46,150 nucleotides of DNA from an uncultured cyanobacterium (lineage in GTDB: Bacteria > Cyanobacteriota > Cyanobacteriia > PCC-6307 > Cyanobiaceae), in the NCBI GenBank assembly GCA_903858015.1, contig CAIOGZ010000027.1, positions 1 through 46,150 on the forward strand, read 5' to 3'. Position 1 is the first letter of the stretch; every line of letters begins with the position of its first letter. Below the pieces are notes generated by a model, which worked only from the letters and a program-made list of their open reading frames with translations, did no database searches and was not told the DNA's origin. Positions 6,870-16,446 of this stretch are shown in pieces. Both the position numbers and the translations under genes were made by a program.

Positions 6870-6880
6870 TTAGGGTTGAT
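6865..6880. promoter_or_regulatory. ArsR-type operator ATCAA-N6-TTGAT
   Basis: ATCAA (6865-6869), six bases, then TTGAT (6876-6880) sits 18 bp before the acr3 start codon. This is the inverted pentamer with a 6-bp gap that I recall for the arsenic-responsive ArsR repressor of Synechocystis at its arsenite-exporter operon. The local AT-rich run AAAATTTAATCAATTAG is consistent with a promoter region. No arsR gene is in the window. It also covers the 5' end of the divergent DUF305 remnant. Confidence 0.55.
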
Positions 6881-6898
6881 CAGTACCCGGACGACTGC

Positions 6899-8017
6899 GT
6901 GGCGCCAGCCCCACCCCCGCCCTGCAGCGATCCCAGCTCCGGCGCCGTGCTGGCCCGGCTGTCGCTGCTGGATCGTTTGCTGCCGCTGTGGATCCTGCTG
7001 GCGATGGCCGCAGGCTTGCTGCTGGGCCGTCGGTTCCCCTCGCTGCAGGCGGCGCTCGATGCGGTGAGGATCGGAAGCACCTCCCTACCGATTGCCCTCG
7101 GCCTGCTGCTGATGATGGTGCCGGTGCTGGCCAAGGTCCGCTACGAGCAGCTGGGCAAGGGCTTGGGCCAGCGGCGCCTGCTGGGGCTCTGCCTGCTGTT
7201 GGTGTGGGGATTGGGCCCCTTGCTGATGTTCAGCTTGGCCTGGTTGTTCCTTCCCGATCAGGCCGCCCTGCGCACGGGCGTGATCCTGATCGGCATCGCC
7301 CCCTGCATCGCCATGGTGCTGATCTGGATCGATCTGGCCGACGGCGATCGGGAGTCCGGGGCCCTGCTGGTGGCGATCAACGCCATCCTGCAGGTACTGG
7401 GCTATGCCCTACTGGCCAACGTCTACCTCAAGATCCTGCCGGCCTGGCTCGGCCTCGCCGCCCAGACGGTGCTGTTCTCCGATTGGGAGATCGCCAAGGC
7501 CGTGCTGATCTTTCTGGGGATTCCCCTGCTGGCCGGCTACTTGATCCGCCGCCTCGGTCTGGGGCTGAAGGGAAGGCGCTGGTACGAGCAACGCTTCCTG
7601 CCGCGGCTTGCCCCCTGGTCGCTGATCGGTCTGTTGTTCACCATCGTGGTGATGTTCGCCCTGCAGGGGGAGGTGATCACCTCAGCACCGCTGCTGGTGC
7701 TGCGGGTGGCCCTGCCCTTGCTGCTCTATTTCGCCGTGATGTGGGGGTTGGCCTTTGGGCTGGGACGCCGCCGCGGCCTTGCCTATCCCCAATGCACCAC
7801 CCTCGCCTTCACGGCAGCGGGTAACAACTTCGAGCTGGCTATCGCCGTCAGTGTGAGTGTCTGGGGGGTGAGCTCCGGCCAGGCCCTGGCCGGCGTGATC
7901 GGCCCCTTGATCGAGGTGCCGGTGCTGGTGTCGCTGGTCTACCTATCGCTAGCGCTGCGCGATCGCTGGGCGCTGCACGATCGCCTGGCCGCAAACCGGC
8001 AGCCGCCCAGCCGCTGA
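6899..8017 (+). CDS. acr3: ACR3-family arsenite efflux transporter
   Basis: The 372-residue integral membrane protein has about ten hydrophobic segments. ACR3 hallmarks are present: LLMMVPVLAKVRYEQLG, GIAPCIAMVLIW with the conserved Cys near 141, a C-terminal FTAAGNNFELAIAV and GVSSGQALAGVIGPLIEVPV. ACR3 exports arsenite, and in some cases antimonite, across the plasma membrane using the proton motive force. The start used is a GTG at 6899; a GTG at 6947 would remove a proline-rich stretch and is also possible. An ArsR-like operator lies just upstream. There is no arsC or arsR in the window. Confidence 0.9.
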   Translation: MAPAPPPPCSDPSSGAVLARLSLLDRLLPLWILLAMAAGLLLGRRFPSLQAALDAVRIGSTSLPIALGLLLMMVPVLAKVRYEQLGKGLGQRRLLGLCLLLVWGLGPLLMFSLAWLFLPDQAALRTGVILIGIAPCIAMVLIWIDLADGDRESGALLVAINAILQVLGYALLANVYLKILPAWLGLAAQTVLFSDWEIAKAVLIFLGIPLLAGYLIRRLGLGLKGRRWYEQRFLPRLAPWSLIGLLFTIVVMFALQGEVITSAPLLVLRVALPLLLYFAVMWGLAFGLGRRRGLAYPQCTTLAFTAAGNNFELAIAVSVSVWGVSSGQALAGVIGPLIEVPVLVSLVYLSLALRDRWALHDRLAANRQPPSR

Positions 8018-8039
8018 CAACGCCGAGCTGGCGGGGGGG

Positions 8040-8459
8040 TCATCCCCGCTTCAGCAGCCGCTCGCTGGGCACCACCTCCATGCCGATCGGGGCTAGGGCG
8101 ATCACGGCCAGCTTGAGGTGCTGGATCCCGAAGGGAATGCCCACGATCGAGGCAAAGCAGGCCAGGGCGGAGCTCAGATGGCCGATCGCCAGCCACCAGC
8201 CCGCCACCAGGAACCAGATCACATTGCCGATCAGACCCAGCGGACCGTGGGCCAGGTCGGGGCGGCCGGTGAGATCGCGGCGGTTGATCGCCTCCTGGCC
8301 GAAGGGCCAAAAGGAGAAGTTGGCAATCCGGAAGCAGGCTCGGGCCCAGGGCAAGCCCACGATCGTGATCGCCGCCAGCACCCCCGCCAGCCACCAGCCC
8401 AGCCCCATCACGAAACCACCCAGCACGAACCAGAGCAGGTTGAGCAGGAAGCGCAGCAT
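8040..8459 (-). CDS. YccF-family inner-membrane protein
   Basis: The 139-residue protein has two similar membrane-spanning halves. Each carries the YccF signature of a hydrophobic run followed by a (V)G(L/I)P motif: LLNLLWFVLGGFVMGLGWWL with TIVGLPWARACFRIA, then LIGNVIWFLVAGWWLAIGHL with SIVGIPFGIQHLKLA. The function is not established. The ATG at 8459 (MLRFLLNL) is preferred over the longer frame from 8516. It converges on acr3 with a 22-bp gap. Confidence 0.85.
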   Translation of the reverse strand: MLRFLLNLLWFVLGGFVMGLGWWLAGVLAAITIVGLPWARACFRIANFSFWPFGQEAINRRDLTGRPDLAHGPLGLIGNVIWFLVAGWWLAIGHLSSALACFASIVGIPFGIQHLKLAVIALAPIGMEVVPSERLLKRG

Positions 8460-8660
8460 GGGCAACCCGGCAGCAGGCCGGTGAACAACGCCAGTTGCAC
8501 CGTACGGTGTTCGCAAGCCGCCCTTGCTTGCTCGCAGCTGGGGGAGAACCGAAGCCCGTTGCGGCTACCCGTAGCCGGGGCGGCCAGGACGACTGGCGCA
8601 GTCACGGCCGCCAGTCACGGCCACTATCAAGCCCCGGTCAAGGCCGCAACCCTGGTCGCA

Positions 8661-8735
8661 GCTCTGAAGCCCCAGGATCGGAAGTCTCAGGCTCTGAAAC
8701 TTCAGGATCTGAAACCTCAGGATCTGGGACTTCAG
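8661..8735. repeat. 15-bp tandem repeat, five copies
   Basis: Units 8661-8675, 8676-8690, 8691-8705, 8706-8720 and 8721-8735 are variants of GATCTGAAACCTCAG. The array ends on the stop codon of the small minus-strand gene at 8732. The unit is a whole number of codons, but the array lies outside any gene I support. Confidence 0.8.
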
Positions 8736-8974
8736 GAATGGAACAGCAGCACTAATCCTGATTTCACCTGGTGAAACTCCCGCTCCTCGCGGCTCAGGTC
8801 GAGGCCCACCTGCAATCCCTCCTTGAGGGCCATCTCGTAGGGCGGCGCCGACGGCGGCTCACCGGCCGACCAGACGGCTGCGATGCCCACGGGCGTGGCG
8901 TGCCAGCGGAACCGTTCGGTGGTGCCGATCGTGGGTTCCTTGAGCGCGTCTTCGAGGAGCTCCCGGATTGCCAT
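8732..8974 (-). CDS. Small conserved-looking hypothetical protein
   Basis: The frame gives 80 residues from an ATG at 8974: MAIRELLEDALKEPTIGTTE, then FRWHATPVGIAAVWSAGEPP, then a helical DLSREEREFH end. AGGA lies directly before the ATG on the coding strand. The composition is that of a normal soluble protein, with none of the Arg/Pro excess of shadow frames in this GC-rich DNA. No family is recognised. The frame remains open upstream, so a longer start cannot be excluded. It is divergent from the glycosyltransferase gene. Confidence 0.5.
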   Translation of the reverse strand: MAIRELLEDALKEPTIGTTERFRWHATPVGIAAVWSAGEPPSAPPYEMALKEGLQVGLDLSREEREFHQVKSGLVLLFHS

Positions 8975-9157
8975 TCCTGCCGGCTTCCGCCTGGGCGACT
9001 GGCCACAGTTTCCGTCGCTCGATCGGGGACGAGGGACAGCTGAGAGCATTCGTGATACAAACCAATCCACGGCGGGAGCGAGCCAAGCCGCTGGCAGCTG
9101 GCCTGGCTCTTGGCCTGGTTCGGCGCCTACCCTGCCGCCACGGCACCACGGCCCGCC

Positions 9158-10456
9158 ATGACAGCGCTTCCCGGCCCGATCGCCCTGGTGCATGAATGGT
9201 TCACGCCCCGTTCGGTGGGGGGGGCCGAGTTGGTGGTGCGCGAATTCGATCGGCTGCTGGGCTCCCTGGGCCGGGCCCCAGACCTCTTTGCCCTGGTCGA
9301 TGGCGAGAGCCGCCGTCCGGCCAGCTGGCTGCACGGCCGCCCGGTTACCACCAGCTTCATCCAGCGGCTGCCCTGGGGCCGCAGCCACGTGCAGCAGTAC
9401 CTGCCGTTGCTGCCGCTGGCGATCGAGCAACTCGACCTAGCCGGCTATCCCCTGGTGCTGAGCAGCAGCCACCTGGTGGCCAAGGGGGTGCTCACCAGCC
9501 CCGACCAGCTCCACGTGAGCTACGTCCACACCCCGGTGCGCTACGCCTGGGACCAGATGCATCCCTACCTGGCCCGCTCGGCCCTGGCCCGCGGCCCCCT
9601 CGGCCCGCTGGTGCGCCTCCAGCTCCACCAGCTGCGCCAGTGGGATCTGCTCAGCGCCCAGCGGCCGGATGAGCTGGTGGCTAATTCCAACTTCACGGCC
9701 CGTCGCATCCAGCACTACTGGCGCCGCCGCGCCCATGTGCTGCACCCGCCGGTGGCCGTGGAGCGCTTCCGTTGGCATGCCCCCCGCGACGACATCTATC
9801 TGAGCCTCTGCCGACTGGTTCCCAACAAGCGGGTGGATCTGGTGGTGCAGGCCTTCAACGCCACCGGCCTGCCGCTGGTGGTGATCGGGGATGGACCCGA
9901 GCGGCGGCGGCTTGAGGCGATGGCGGGTGCCTCGATTCGCTTTCTGGGCCGCTGCAGCGATGCGGAGTCCAGCGCCTGGCTGGAGCGCTGTCGCGCCTAT
10001 GTCTATGCCGGCCTCGAGGATTTCGGCATTGCCCCGCTGGAGGCGATGGCGGCGGGGGCGCCGGTGATCGCCTACGGCGCCGGTGGCCTGCTCGATAGCG
10101 TGCGCTGCCTGGCCGGCGGGGCGGCCAACCCCACCGGCCTGCTCTTCCCGGAGCAGACCGCCGCCAGCCTGGCGGACGCCCTGCGCCACTTCGAAGCCGC
10201 TGCCCTCTGGCGTCAGCTGCCCGCGGAGGCCCAGCGCCAATGGGCTGAAAACTTCGGCCCCGATCGGTTTCGGCTGCGCCTGGCCAGGCTGCTGGAGCGC
10301 TGCTGGCAGCGCCATGGCGAACGGCTGGGCCGCCAGGCCCCCGCCCCCCCCGCAGCCAGCTCCCCGGCAGGCTGGCTGGACAGCGGCGACATCGGCAGTG
10401 GCGACATGGGCAGTGGCGCCAGCGGCAGCGCCTACGGCCCTGTGCCTCTGGCTTGA
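9158..10456 (+). CDS. Glycosyltransferase family 4 (GT-B)
   Basis: The 432-residue protein starts with IALVHEWFTPRSVGGAELVV, the N-terminal glycine-rich loop of GT-B glycosyltransferases. It continues with HVSYVHTPVRYAWD, a motif seen in mannosyl- and glucosyl-transferases of exopolysaccharide clusters. The C-terminal domain has SLCRLVPNKRVDLVVQAF (the R/K pair binding the donor diphosphate), VVIGDGPERRRLE and the E-x7-E signature in GLEDFGIAPLEAMAAGAPVI. It probably adds a sugar to a lipid-linked repeat unit together with the sugar transferase that follows. The ATG at 9158 was chosen; the frame runs back to 9110. The C-terminus carries a Gly/Ser/Asp repeat. Confidence 0.88.
   Translation: MTALPGPIALVHEWFTPRSVGGAELVVREFDRLLGSLGRAPDLFALVDGESRRPASWLHGRPVTTSFIQRLPWGRSHVQQYLPLLPLAIEQLDLAGYPLVLSSSHLVAKGVLTSPDQLHVSYVHTPVRYAWDQMHPYLARSALARGPLGPLVRLQLHQLRQWDLLSAQRPDELVANSNFTARRIQHYWRRRAHVLHPPVAVERFRWHAPRDDIYLSLCRLVPNKRVDLVVQAFNATGLPLVVIGDGPERRRLEAMAGASIRFLGRCSDAESSAWLERCRAYVYAGLEDFGIAPLEAMAAGAPVIAYGAGGLLDSVRCLAGGAANPTGLLFPEQTAASLADALRHFEAAALWRQLPAEAQRQWAENFGPDRFRLRLARLLERCWQRHGERLGRQAPAPPAASSPAGWLDSGDIGSGDMGSGASGSAYGPVPLA
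10385..10429 (+). repeat. 15-bp coding tandem repeat, three copies
   Basis: GGCGACATCGGCAGT (10385-10399), GGCGACATGGGCAGT (10400-10414) and GGCGCCAGCGGCAGC (10415-10429) encode GDIGS, GDMGS and GASGS. They form the disordered end of the glycosyltransferase and keep the reading frame. Confidence 0.8.
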
Positions 10457-10521
10457 GTGGCCCCGCTGACTGAAGTCTTAGCGCGAGATAGCCCTAGATT
10501 CACGTCTAGCAAAGGCGAGCG

Positions 10522-11304
10522 ATGCTGTCATCCCTAGCTACGGGTACGGTCCAAACTGCCGCCGGTGCAGTCGCTACAAGTACTGGGCCCAGACTAGCGG
10601 CGTCCTATGCCAGCCTGCTGCCGGCTCCGCCGGCCCTGGCACCGGAACTACTTAGCGCTGAACAGCTTATCCAGCTGCAATCCAAGCGCTCCAGGGTGAT
10701 CAAGCGCAGCGGTGATATTGTCTTTTCTCTACTTGTTTTGGGGCTTGGTTCACCGCTTTTGCTCGCTCTTGCCCTGTTGGTGAAGCTCACCTCCCGCGGG
10801 CCTGTTTTTTACGTTCAGCAGCGGGTCGGTCGGGATTATCGCAGTTTCGGTTGCATCAAATTCCGCACCATGCGTCGCGATGCCGATCGGATTCTTTCCC
10901 GCTTGCTTTCCGAATCCCCCGATCTTCAGGAAGAGTTCCGCAACGACTTCAAGCTCAAGAACGATCCCCGCATCACCCGGCTGGGCAAATTTCTGCGGCG
11001 CTCCAGCCTCGATGAACTCCCCCAATTCGTCAATGTGCTGCGCGGCGAGATGAGTGTCGTCGGCCCCCGTCCGATCGTGCGCCAAGAGCTGCCCCGCTAC
11101 GGAGATCGGATGGAGGAAGTGCTGGCGGTGCGCCCCGGCCTGACGGGCCTGTGGCAGGTTTCAGGCCGCAACAACCTCAGCTACGACCAGCGAGTTTCCC
11201 TCGACCTTCGCTACGCCAGCCGCCGCAGTTTCGGCATGGATCTGGCGATCATTTTCCGCACCTTCGGTGTCATGCTCGACCCCCGCGACCGCGGCGCCTA
11301 TTGA
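10522..11304 (+). CDS. Polyprenyl-phosphate sugar-1-phosphate transferase (initiating EPS sugar transferase)
   Basis: The 260-residue protein belongs to the bacterial sugar transferase family (PF02397). One membrane segment (about residues 64-90, starting [20 protein letters not shown]) precedes the catalytic domain. Signature motifs are [50 protein letters not shown] (the Asp-Glu pair), the VGPRPI motif and [13 protein letters not shown]. These enzymes move a sugar 1-phosphate from UDP-sugar to undecaprenyl phosphate, the first step of exopolysaccharide or O-antigen unit assembly. A plausible ribosome site, AAAGGCGAG, precedes the ATG at 10522. It follows the GT4 gene by 65 bp and probably works with it. 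Confidence 0.92.
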   Translation: MLSSLATGTVQTAAGAVATSTGPRLAASYASLLPAPPALAPELLSAEQLIQLQSKRSRVIKRSGDIVFSLLVLGLGSPLLLALALLVKLTSRGPVFYVQQRVGRDYRSFGCIKFRTMRRDADRILSRLLSESPDLQEEFRNDFKLKNDPRITRLGKFLRRSSLDELPQFVNVLRGEMSVVGPRPIVRQELPRYGDRMEEVLAVRPGLTGLWQVSGRNNLSYDQRVSLDLRYASRRSFGMDLAIIFRTFGVMLDPRDRGAY

Positions 11305-11319
11305 CGTCAACGTCCACCC

Positions 11320-11400
11320 AAAAAATTAAGTCCGAGCCGAAAAATTAAGTCTAAGTTCTGCCATCGGCCCTAGCCGCCAGCATCGGCCCTAGCCGCCAGC
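11320..11400. repeat. Two adjacent direct repeats after the sugar transferase
   Basis: AAAAATTAAGTC occurs at 11321-11332 and 11341-11352, the only AT-rich patches here. Directly after them CATCGGCCCTAGCCGCCAG occurs twice, head to tail (11363-11381 and 11382-11400). The second copy overlaps the end of the minus-strand cobD gene. These look like small slippage duplications at the convergent gene junction. Confidence 0.7.
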
Positions 11401-12588
11401 ACCCGCCCAGCGGCCCAGGCCCTGCAGCAGCGCCATCAACGGCAACGCCCCTAGCAGCCATGCCAACGCCAGCCGCCGGCTCAGCGCCAGCATCGCAGTC
11501 ACGCCGCCCCGGTCGGCCGCTCGATACTCCACCGCCAGCAGCGGCTTGGCTCGCTCCCTGCCGCCGTAGCGGTTCACGCCCCCCAGCCGCACCCCCGCCG
11601 CCAGCCCATAGGCCGCCTGGGACACCCCCGCATTCGGGGATGGATCCGGCGCTCCCTCCCGCAGCGCCCGCCGAAACTGCCCCCAGCTGCCCAGGCCGGC
11701 GCCCGCCAGCAGCGGCAGGCTGAAGGCCACCAGCCGGCAGGGCAGCCAAGTGAGAATGTCGTCGAGGCGGGCGCCGGCGCTGCCCAGCCAGCGCAGCTTC
11801 CCCCGGCGGTAGCCCAGCATCGAATCGAGCGTGCTCGCCGCCTTAAACATCCACACCAACGCCAAAGGCCCAGGGGGCCAAGACCAAGGGGACCAAGTCC
11901 CAAGGGACCAAGTCCCAAGGGGCCAAGACCCAGGGGGCCAAGAGCTCAACTCCAGCCGCCCGCCCGTTTCCACACCGAGCCACCACGACCACAGCGCCGC
12001 CCCCACCAGCATCCAAAACAACGGCGCAAACAAGCCATCCACCCCATTCTCACCAGCCGTTTCGGCGCAAGCCCGCAGGATCTCGCCAGCGTCTAGCTCG
12101 GCGACATCACGGCCCACGATCCAGGCCAGCCGCTGCCGGGCCGGCTCCAATTCGCTGCCCCCGGCATAACTGCCCCCGGCCGAGCTGGCAGCGGCGCTGG
12201 GCTGGGCAGCCCCGCCAGGCAAGGCAGCCAGCACCGCTTGCACCGCCTGCTCAAGGCTGCGGCCAGCCAAACCACTGGCCAGGCCGGCCAACAACAGGGG
12301 CAAGCCCAGCAGCGGCAGCCCCAGCGCTAACCGCTCGATCCCCCAGCCCACCAGGCCACTGCCCCCCACCACCACCAGGGTGATCAGGCCACCGGCAAGG
12401 CGCAAGGCCGGCGGGCTGGAGCCGCAGATCCGTTCCGCCAGGCCCCTCAGGGCCGTAATCGCCGCCCCCATCAGCTGCACCGGATGGCGCCAGGCCGGCG
12501 GATCACCGATCAGCCGGTCCAGACCACAAGCCAGCAGCACCAACCCCCAGGGCAACAGCACCATCCCCCAGGGCAACAGCCATGCCAT
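11389..12588 (-). CDS. cobD: Adenosylcobinamide-phosphate synthase CobD/CbiB, with repeat insertions
   Basis: The 399-residue membrane protein belongs to the CobD/CbiB family, which attaches aminopropanol or its phosphate to adenosylcobyric acid in cobalamin or pseudocobalamin synthesis. Family motifs are DRLIGDPPAWRHPVQLMG near the start, RLAWIVGRDVAELD, AETAGENGVDGLFAPLFW, FKAASTLDSMLGYR, GARLDDILTWLPCRL and GVNRYGGR. It is longer than the usual 310-330 residues because of an Ala/Gly/Ser segment before RQRLAWIVGRD and a five-unit WPLGTWS-type repeat inserted just before LALVWMFKAAS. Even the first 21 residues contain a heptad repeat (LLPWGMV, LLPWGLV). It is 58 bp downstream of ilvC on the same strand. 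No cobalamin riboswitch is visible. Confidence 0.88.
   Translation of the reverse strand: MAWLLPWGMVLLPWGLVLLACGLDRLIGDPPAWRHPVQLMGAAITALRGLAERICGSSPPALRLAGGLITLVVVGGSGLVGWGIERLALGLPLLGLPLLLAGLASGLAGRSLEQAVQAVLAALPGGAAQPSAAASSAGGSYAGGSELEPARQRLAWIVGRDVAELDAGEILRACAETAGENGVDGLFAPLFWMLVGAALWSWWLGVETGGRLELSSWPPGSWPLGTWSLGTWSPWSWPPGPLALVWMFKAASTLDSMLGYRRGKLRWLGSAGARLDDILTWLPCRLVAFSLPLLAGAGLGSWGQFRRALREGAPDPSPNAGVSQAAYGLAAGVRLGGVNRYGGRERAKPLLAVEYRAADRGGVTAMLALSRRLALAWLLGALPLMALLQGLGRWAGAGG
11870..11944 (-). repeat. 15-bp coding tandem repeat, five copies, inside cobD
   Basis: Five 15-bp units (11870-11884, 11885-11899, 11900-11914, 11915-11929, 11930-11944) are variants of CCAAGGGACCAAGTC. They add 25 residues of Trp/Pro/Gly/Ser to CobD without breaking the frame. 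The insertion falls between the ENGVDG and STLDSMLGY motifs, a position that is a short loop in ordinary family members. Confidence 0.85.
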
Positions 12589-12646
12589 CGCAAGCGCCAG
12601 CCACCTGGCCAGCCCTTCGGGAGCCGCCAGGTGGGCTTGCTACGGA

Positions 12647-13750
<1,104 letters not shown>

Positions 13751-13770
13751 TCAACAACGGATTGGCGGGC

Positions 13771-14373
13771 TCAGGCCTCGCTGGGATGGGCGATCACCCG
13801 GTCGATCAGGCCGTACTCCTTGGCCTCGGCGGCGCTGAGGAAATAGTCGCGGTCGGTGTCCTTGGCGATCTTGTCGAGCGGCTGGCCGGTCATGTCGGCC
13901 ATCCGTTGGTTGAGCATGTCCTTGATGCGCAGGATTTCGCGCGCCTCGATTTCGATGTCGCTGGCCTGGCGCTGGCTGGTGCCGCCCAGGGGCTGGTGGA
14001 TCATGATCCGGCTGTGGGGCAGGGCCAGCCGTTTGCCCTTGCTGCCTGCCGCCAGCAGGAAGGCCCCCATCGAGGCCGCCAGGCCCACACAGATCGTGAC
14101 GACATCCGATTTCACGTATTGCATCGTGTCGTAGATCGCCAGCCCGGCGGTGACCGATCCACCGGGGGAATTGATGTAGAGGTAGATCGGTTTGCTGTTG
14201 TCTTCCGAATCGAGGTACAGCATCTGGGCCACCAGGGCGTTGGCCACGCCGTCGTTCACCTCCGAGCCGAGGAAGAGGATCCGCTCCACGGCCAGGCGGC
14301 TGTAGATGCTGATCCAGCGTTCGTACTGGCTGCCGGGCAGGCGGTAGGGAACGCTGGGAACGCCGATGGGCAT
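13771..14373 (-). CDS. clpP: ATP-dependent Clp protease proteolytic subunit (ClpP3-type)
   Basis: This 200-residue serine protease subunit has the complete catalytic triad: Ser in [11 protein letters not shown], His in [10 protein letters not shown], and the Asp in the [10 protein letters not shown] region. ClpP family blocks [26 protein letters not shown] and [14 protein letters not shown] are present. It forms the proteolytic ring used with ClpC or ClpX. It follows clpR on the same strand by 88 bp; in cyanobacteria ClpP3 and ClpR make a mixed ring, so this is probably the ClpP3 partner. The ATG at 14373 ([11 protein letters not shown]) was chosen. Confidence 0.95.
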   Translation of the reverse strand: MPIGVPSVPYRLPGSQYERWISIYSRLAVERILFLGSEVNDGVANALVAQMLYLDSEDNSKPIYLYINSPGGSVTAGLAIYDTMQYVKSDVVTICVGLAASMGAFLLAAGSKGKRLALPHSRIMIHQPLGGTSQRQASDIEIEAREILRIKDMLNQRMADMTGQPLDKIAKDTDRDYFLSAAEAKEYGLIDRVIAHPSEA

Positions 14374-14461
14374 GGCTTGGAGGGTTGGGTGGGGCCCCGG
14401 GGGGCCTGGTGGTGGGACCCCGAGCAAACGGGGCGAGGGACGGGGGGGTGGAGCGGCGGGC

Positions 14462-15145
14462 TCAGCCGATGCCGGCCGCCGCAGGCAGCGGTGTGGGCAG
14501 TTCCTTCTGGCTGGTGAGCACCCGGTCGATCAGCCCGTACTCCTTGGCTTGCTCGGCGGTGAGGTAGGTCATGCGGTCGGAATCGTGGGCCAATTCGGCC
14601 ACGCTCTTGCCCGTGTTCGCCGCCAGCATCTCCAGCATCGTCTGCTTGTTGTACAGCACCTCCTTGGCCCGGATCTGGATATCGCTGGCCTGGCCGCGGG
14701 CGCCGCTGCGGGGCTGGTGCAAGACGATCGAAGCATGGGGCAGGGAAGCCCGCTGTCCCTTGGTACCGGAGGCAAGGATCATGGCGGCGGTGCCCATGGC
14801 CTGGCCAATGCAGATCGTATGCACCGGTGGCTTGATATAGCTGATCGTGTCGCAAATGGCGAAGGCTTCGGTTTCGAAGCCGATCGCATCGCCGGAATAC
14901 CAGCTGGTGCCGGTGGAGTTGATATAGAAAAAGATCGGCTTATCGGGGTTGTCGAACTCCAGGTACAGCAGCTGGGCGATGATCAGTTCGGTCACGTCCA
15001 CGCCCATCTGCCGCTTGGCCTCGTCGTCGGAGAAGAGGGGAAGCCCGAGGTACACGATCCGCTCCTTGAGCAGCAGCGACTCCAGGTCCGGCGGTGGCGT
15101 ACGCATCACGGCGGAATCGCCGTAGTAGGGAGCTGACACCGTCAT
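14462..15145 (-). CDS. clpR: ClpR, catalytically inactive ClpP-like subunit
   Basis: The 227-residue ClpP fold lacks the catalytic serine. The usual AASMGA block reads [17 protein letters not shown], with Gly in place of Ser. The His block ([20 protein letters not shown]) is retained and an N-terminal extension [14 protein letters not shown] is present. This is the hallmark of ClpR, which mixes with ClpP3 in the essential cyanobacterial and plastid Clp core. The ATG at 15145 is preferred over a GTG two codons upstream. It is the first gene of the clpR-clpP pair. Confidence 0.95.
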   Translation of the reverse strand: MTVSAPYYGDSAVMRTPPPDLESLLLKERIVYLGLPLFSDDEAKRQMGVDVTELIIAQLLYLEFDNPDKPIFFYINSTGTSWYSGDAIGFETEAFAICDTISYIKPPVHTICIGQAMGTAAMILASGTKGQRASLPHASIVLHQPRSGARGQASDIQIRAKEVLYNKQTMLEMLAANTGKSVAELAHDSDRMTYLTAEQAKEYGLIDRVLTSQKELPTPLPAAAGIG

Positions 15146-15186
15146 CCGCACAGTCTCCGCAGGTCAGCAGGGTGATCCAAGGGAGC

Positions 15187-16314
15187 CTAGCCGGGGCTGG
15201 TGGGCTCCGGTCCGCGCAAGGGCATGGGTTTGCCGCCCTGCTTGCCCGTGGGCCGGTCGCAGCGGGCAAACACCATCCGGCCCGTGGGGGTCTGCAGCGC
15301 CCCGGTGACGGTGACGGCCAGGCGCTCACCGATCCGCTGGCGGGCATCCTCGACCACCACCATCGTGCCGTCCTCCAGGTAGCCCACCCCCTGGTCGGCC
15401 TCCTTGCCCTCCCGCACGATCTTGAGCTGGAGGCCATCCCCCGGCTGCACCTCCGGCCGCAGGGCGATCACCAGGGCACTGAGGTTGAGCACCTTGAGCT
15501 CCTGCAGCAGGGCCACCTGGGCCAGGTTGTAATCGGCGGTCAGCAGGGTGCCGCCGGTGTCGGCGGTGAGCTTGAGCAGCTTGTCGTCGGCGCCGTTGCC
15601 CTCGTAGCGGGTGCTGTTCAGCACCAACCGCCGGCCGTAGGTCTCGCGCAGCTCCGAGAGCAGCTTCAGGCCGCGGCGCCCCTTGCTGCGCTTCTCGGCA
15701 TTGGCGGAATCGGCCAGGGCCTGCAGTTCATCGATCACCGCCTGGGCCACGATCACCTGCCCTTCCACCAGACCCGACTCCAGCAGACCGCGGATGCGGC
15801 CATCGATGATCACGCTGGTGTCGAGGATCTTGGCGCTGGCGGGCTGCAGCACGCCCTCGGCCACAAGCAGGGCCTCGGTGCTGCCGGGGTTGAACAGGCG
15901 CAGCAGGGTGCGGCCGTGCACCTCGGCCAAGTTGTACCCCAGCACCCCAAAAAACACGTTGCTCAGCACCGCCGCCAGCGGTTTGACGAACACCACCTCC
16001 CAGGGCAGCGGCAGCAGCAGGATCGGGGCCAGCAGCAGGTTGGCCACCAGCAGCCCCAGGATCAGGCCCACGGCCCGGCTGACCAGGAGGTCGGTGGGCA
16101 TGCTGCGCACCTGGGCCATCAGCCGGCGGCGCAGCTGCTGGAAAAAAAAGCCCGCCAGCAGACCGAAAAAGGCCCCGAAGCCGGCCAGCACCCGGCGCAG
16201 CCCCTCCAGGTTGCTCACCTGCTGCAACAGGGATTCCGGCAACAGATCCACCCCCAGCCAGCCGGTGGCGGCGCCGGAGATCAAGAACAGCAGCAGGATG
16301 AGGGAATCCACCAT
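15187..16314 (-). CDS. Membrane-anchored PIN-TRAM domain protein (YacL-like)
   Basis: The 375-residue protein begins with several hydrophobic segments (residues about 1-20, 40-58, 80-105, 110-125). A PIN nuclease domain follows (ILDTSVIIDGRI with first Asp, a VIDEL Glu, DDKLLKLTADTGG and LLTADYNL with later acids), then a TRAM-like RNA-binding domain from about residue 292 (LRPEVQPGDGLQLKIVREGK, with VEDARQRIGERLAVTVTGAL). This architecture matches the YacL/PilT-type proteins conserved in cyanobacteria and Firmicutes, probably membrane-bound ribonucleases of unknown target. It lies upstream of clpR by 41 bp and may share a transcript with it. Confidence 0.9.
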   Translation of the reverse strand: MVDSLILLLFLISGAATGWLGVDLLPESLLQQVSNLEGLRRVLAGFGAFFGLLAGFFFQQLRRRLMAQVRSMPTDLLVSRAVGLILGLLVANLLLAPILLLPLPWEVVFVKPLAAVLSNVFFGVLGYNLAEVHGRTLLRLFNPGSTEALLVAEGVLQPASAKILDTSVIIDGRIRGLLESGLVEGQVIVAQAVIDELQALADSANAEKRSKGRRGLKLLSELRETYGRRLVLNSTRYEGNGADDKLLKLTADTGGTLLTADYNLAQVALLQELKVLNLSALVIALRPEVQPGDGLQLKIVREGKEADQGVGYLEDGTMVVVEDARQRIGERLAVTVTGALQTPTGRMVFARCDRPTGKQGGKPMPLRGPEPTSPG

Positions 16315-16446
16315 GGGTGCAGGGGGCCGGGGTCACCTTGCTGCCGATCACGTCGGCAGGCAGCATGCCGGTCAGTAGAGCAGCAAGCTGCACAGCAAGG
16401 CAGCATGCCGGATCCAGGCCCTTTCGGCTGCAGGGGGTTACCGCCC

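Noticed and set aside
12589-12646. Cobalamin riboswitch upstream of cobD
   Set aside because: The gap between ilvC and cobD is only 58 bp and lacks the B12-box sequence.
15094-16446. Very long open frame upstream of hemW on the plus strand
   Set aside because: It is antisense to the PIN-TRAM gene, rich in His and Gln, and has no recognisable domain; hemW homology starts only after 16540, so the GTG at 16447 is used.
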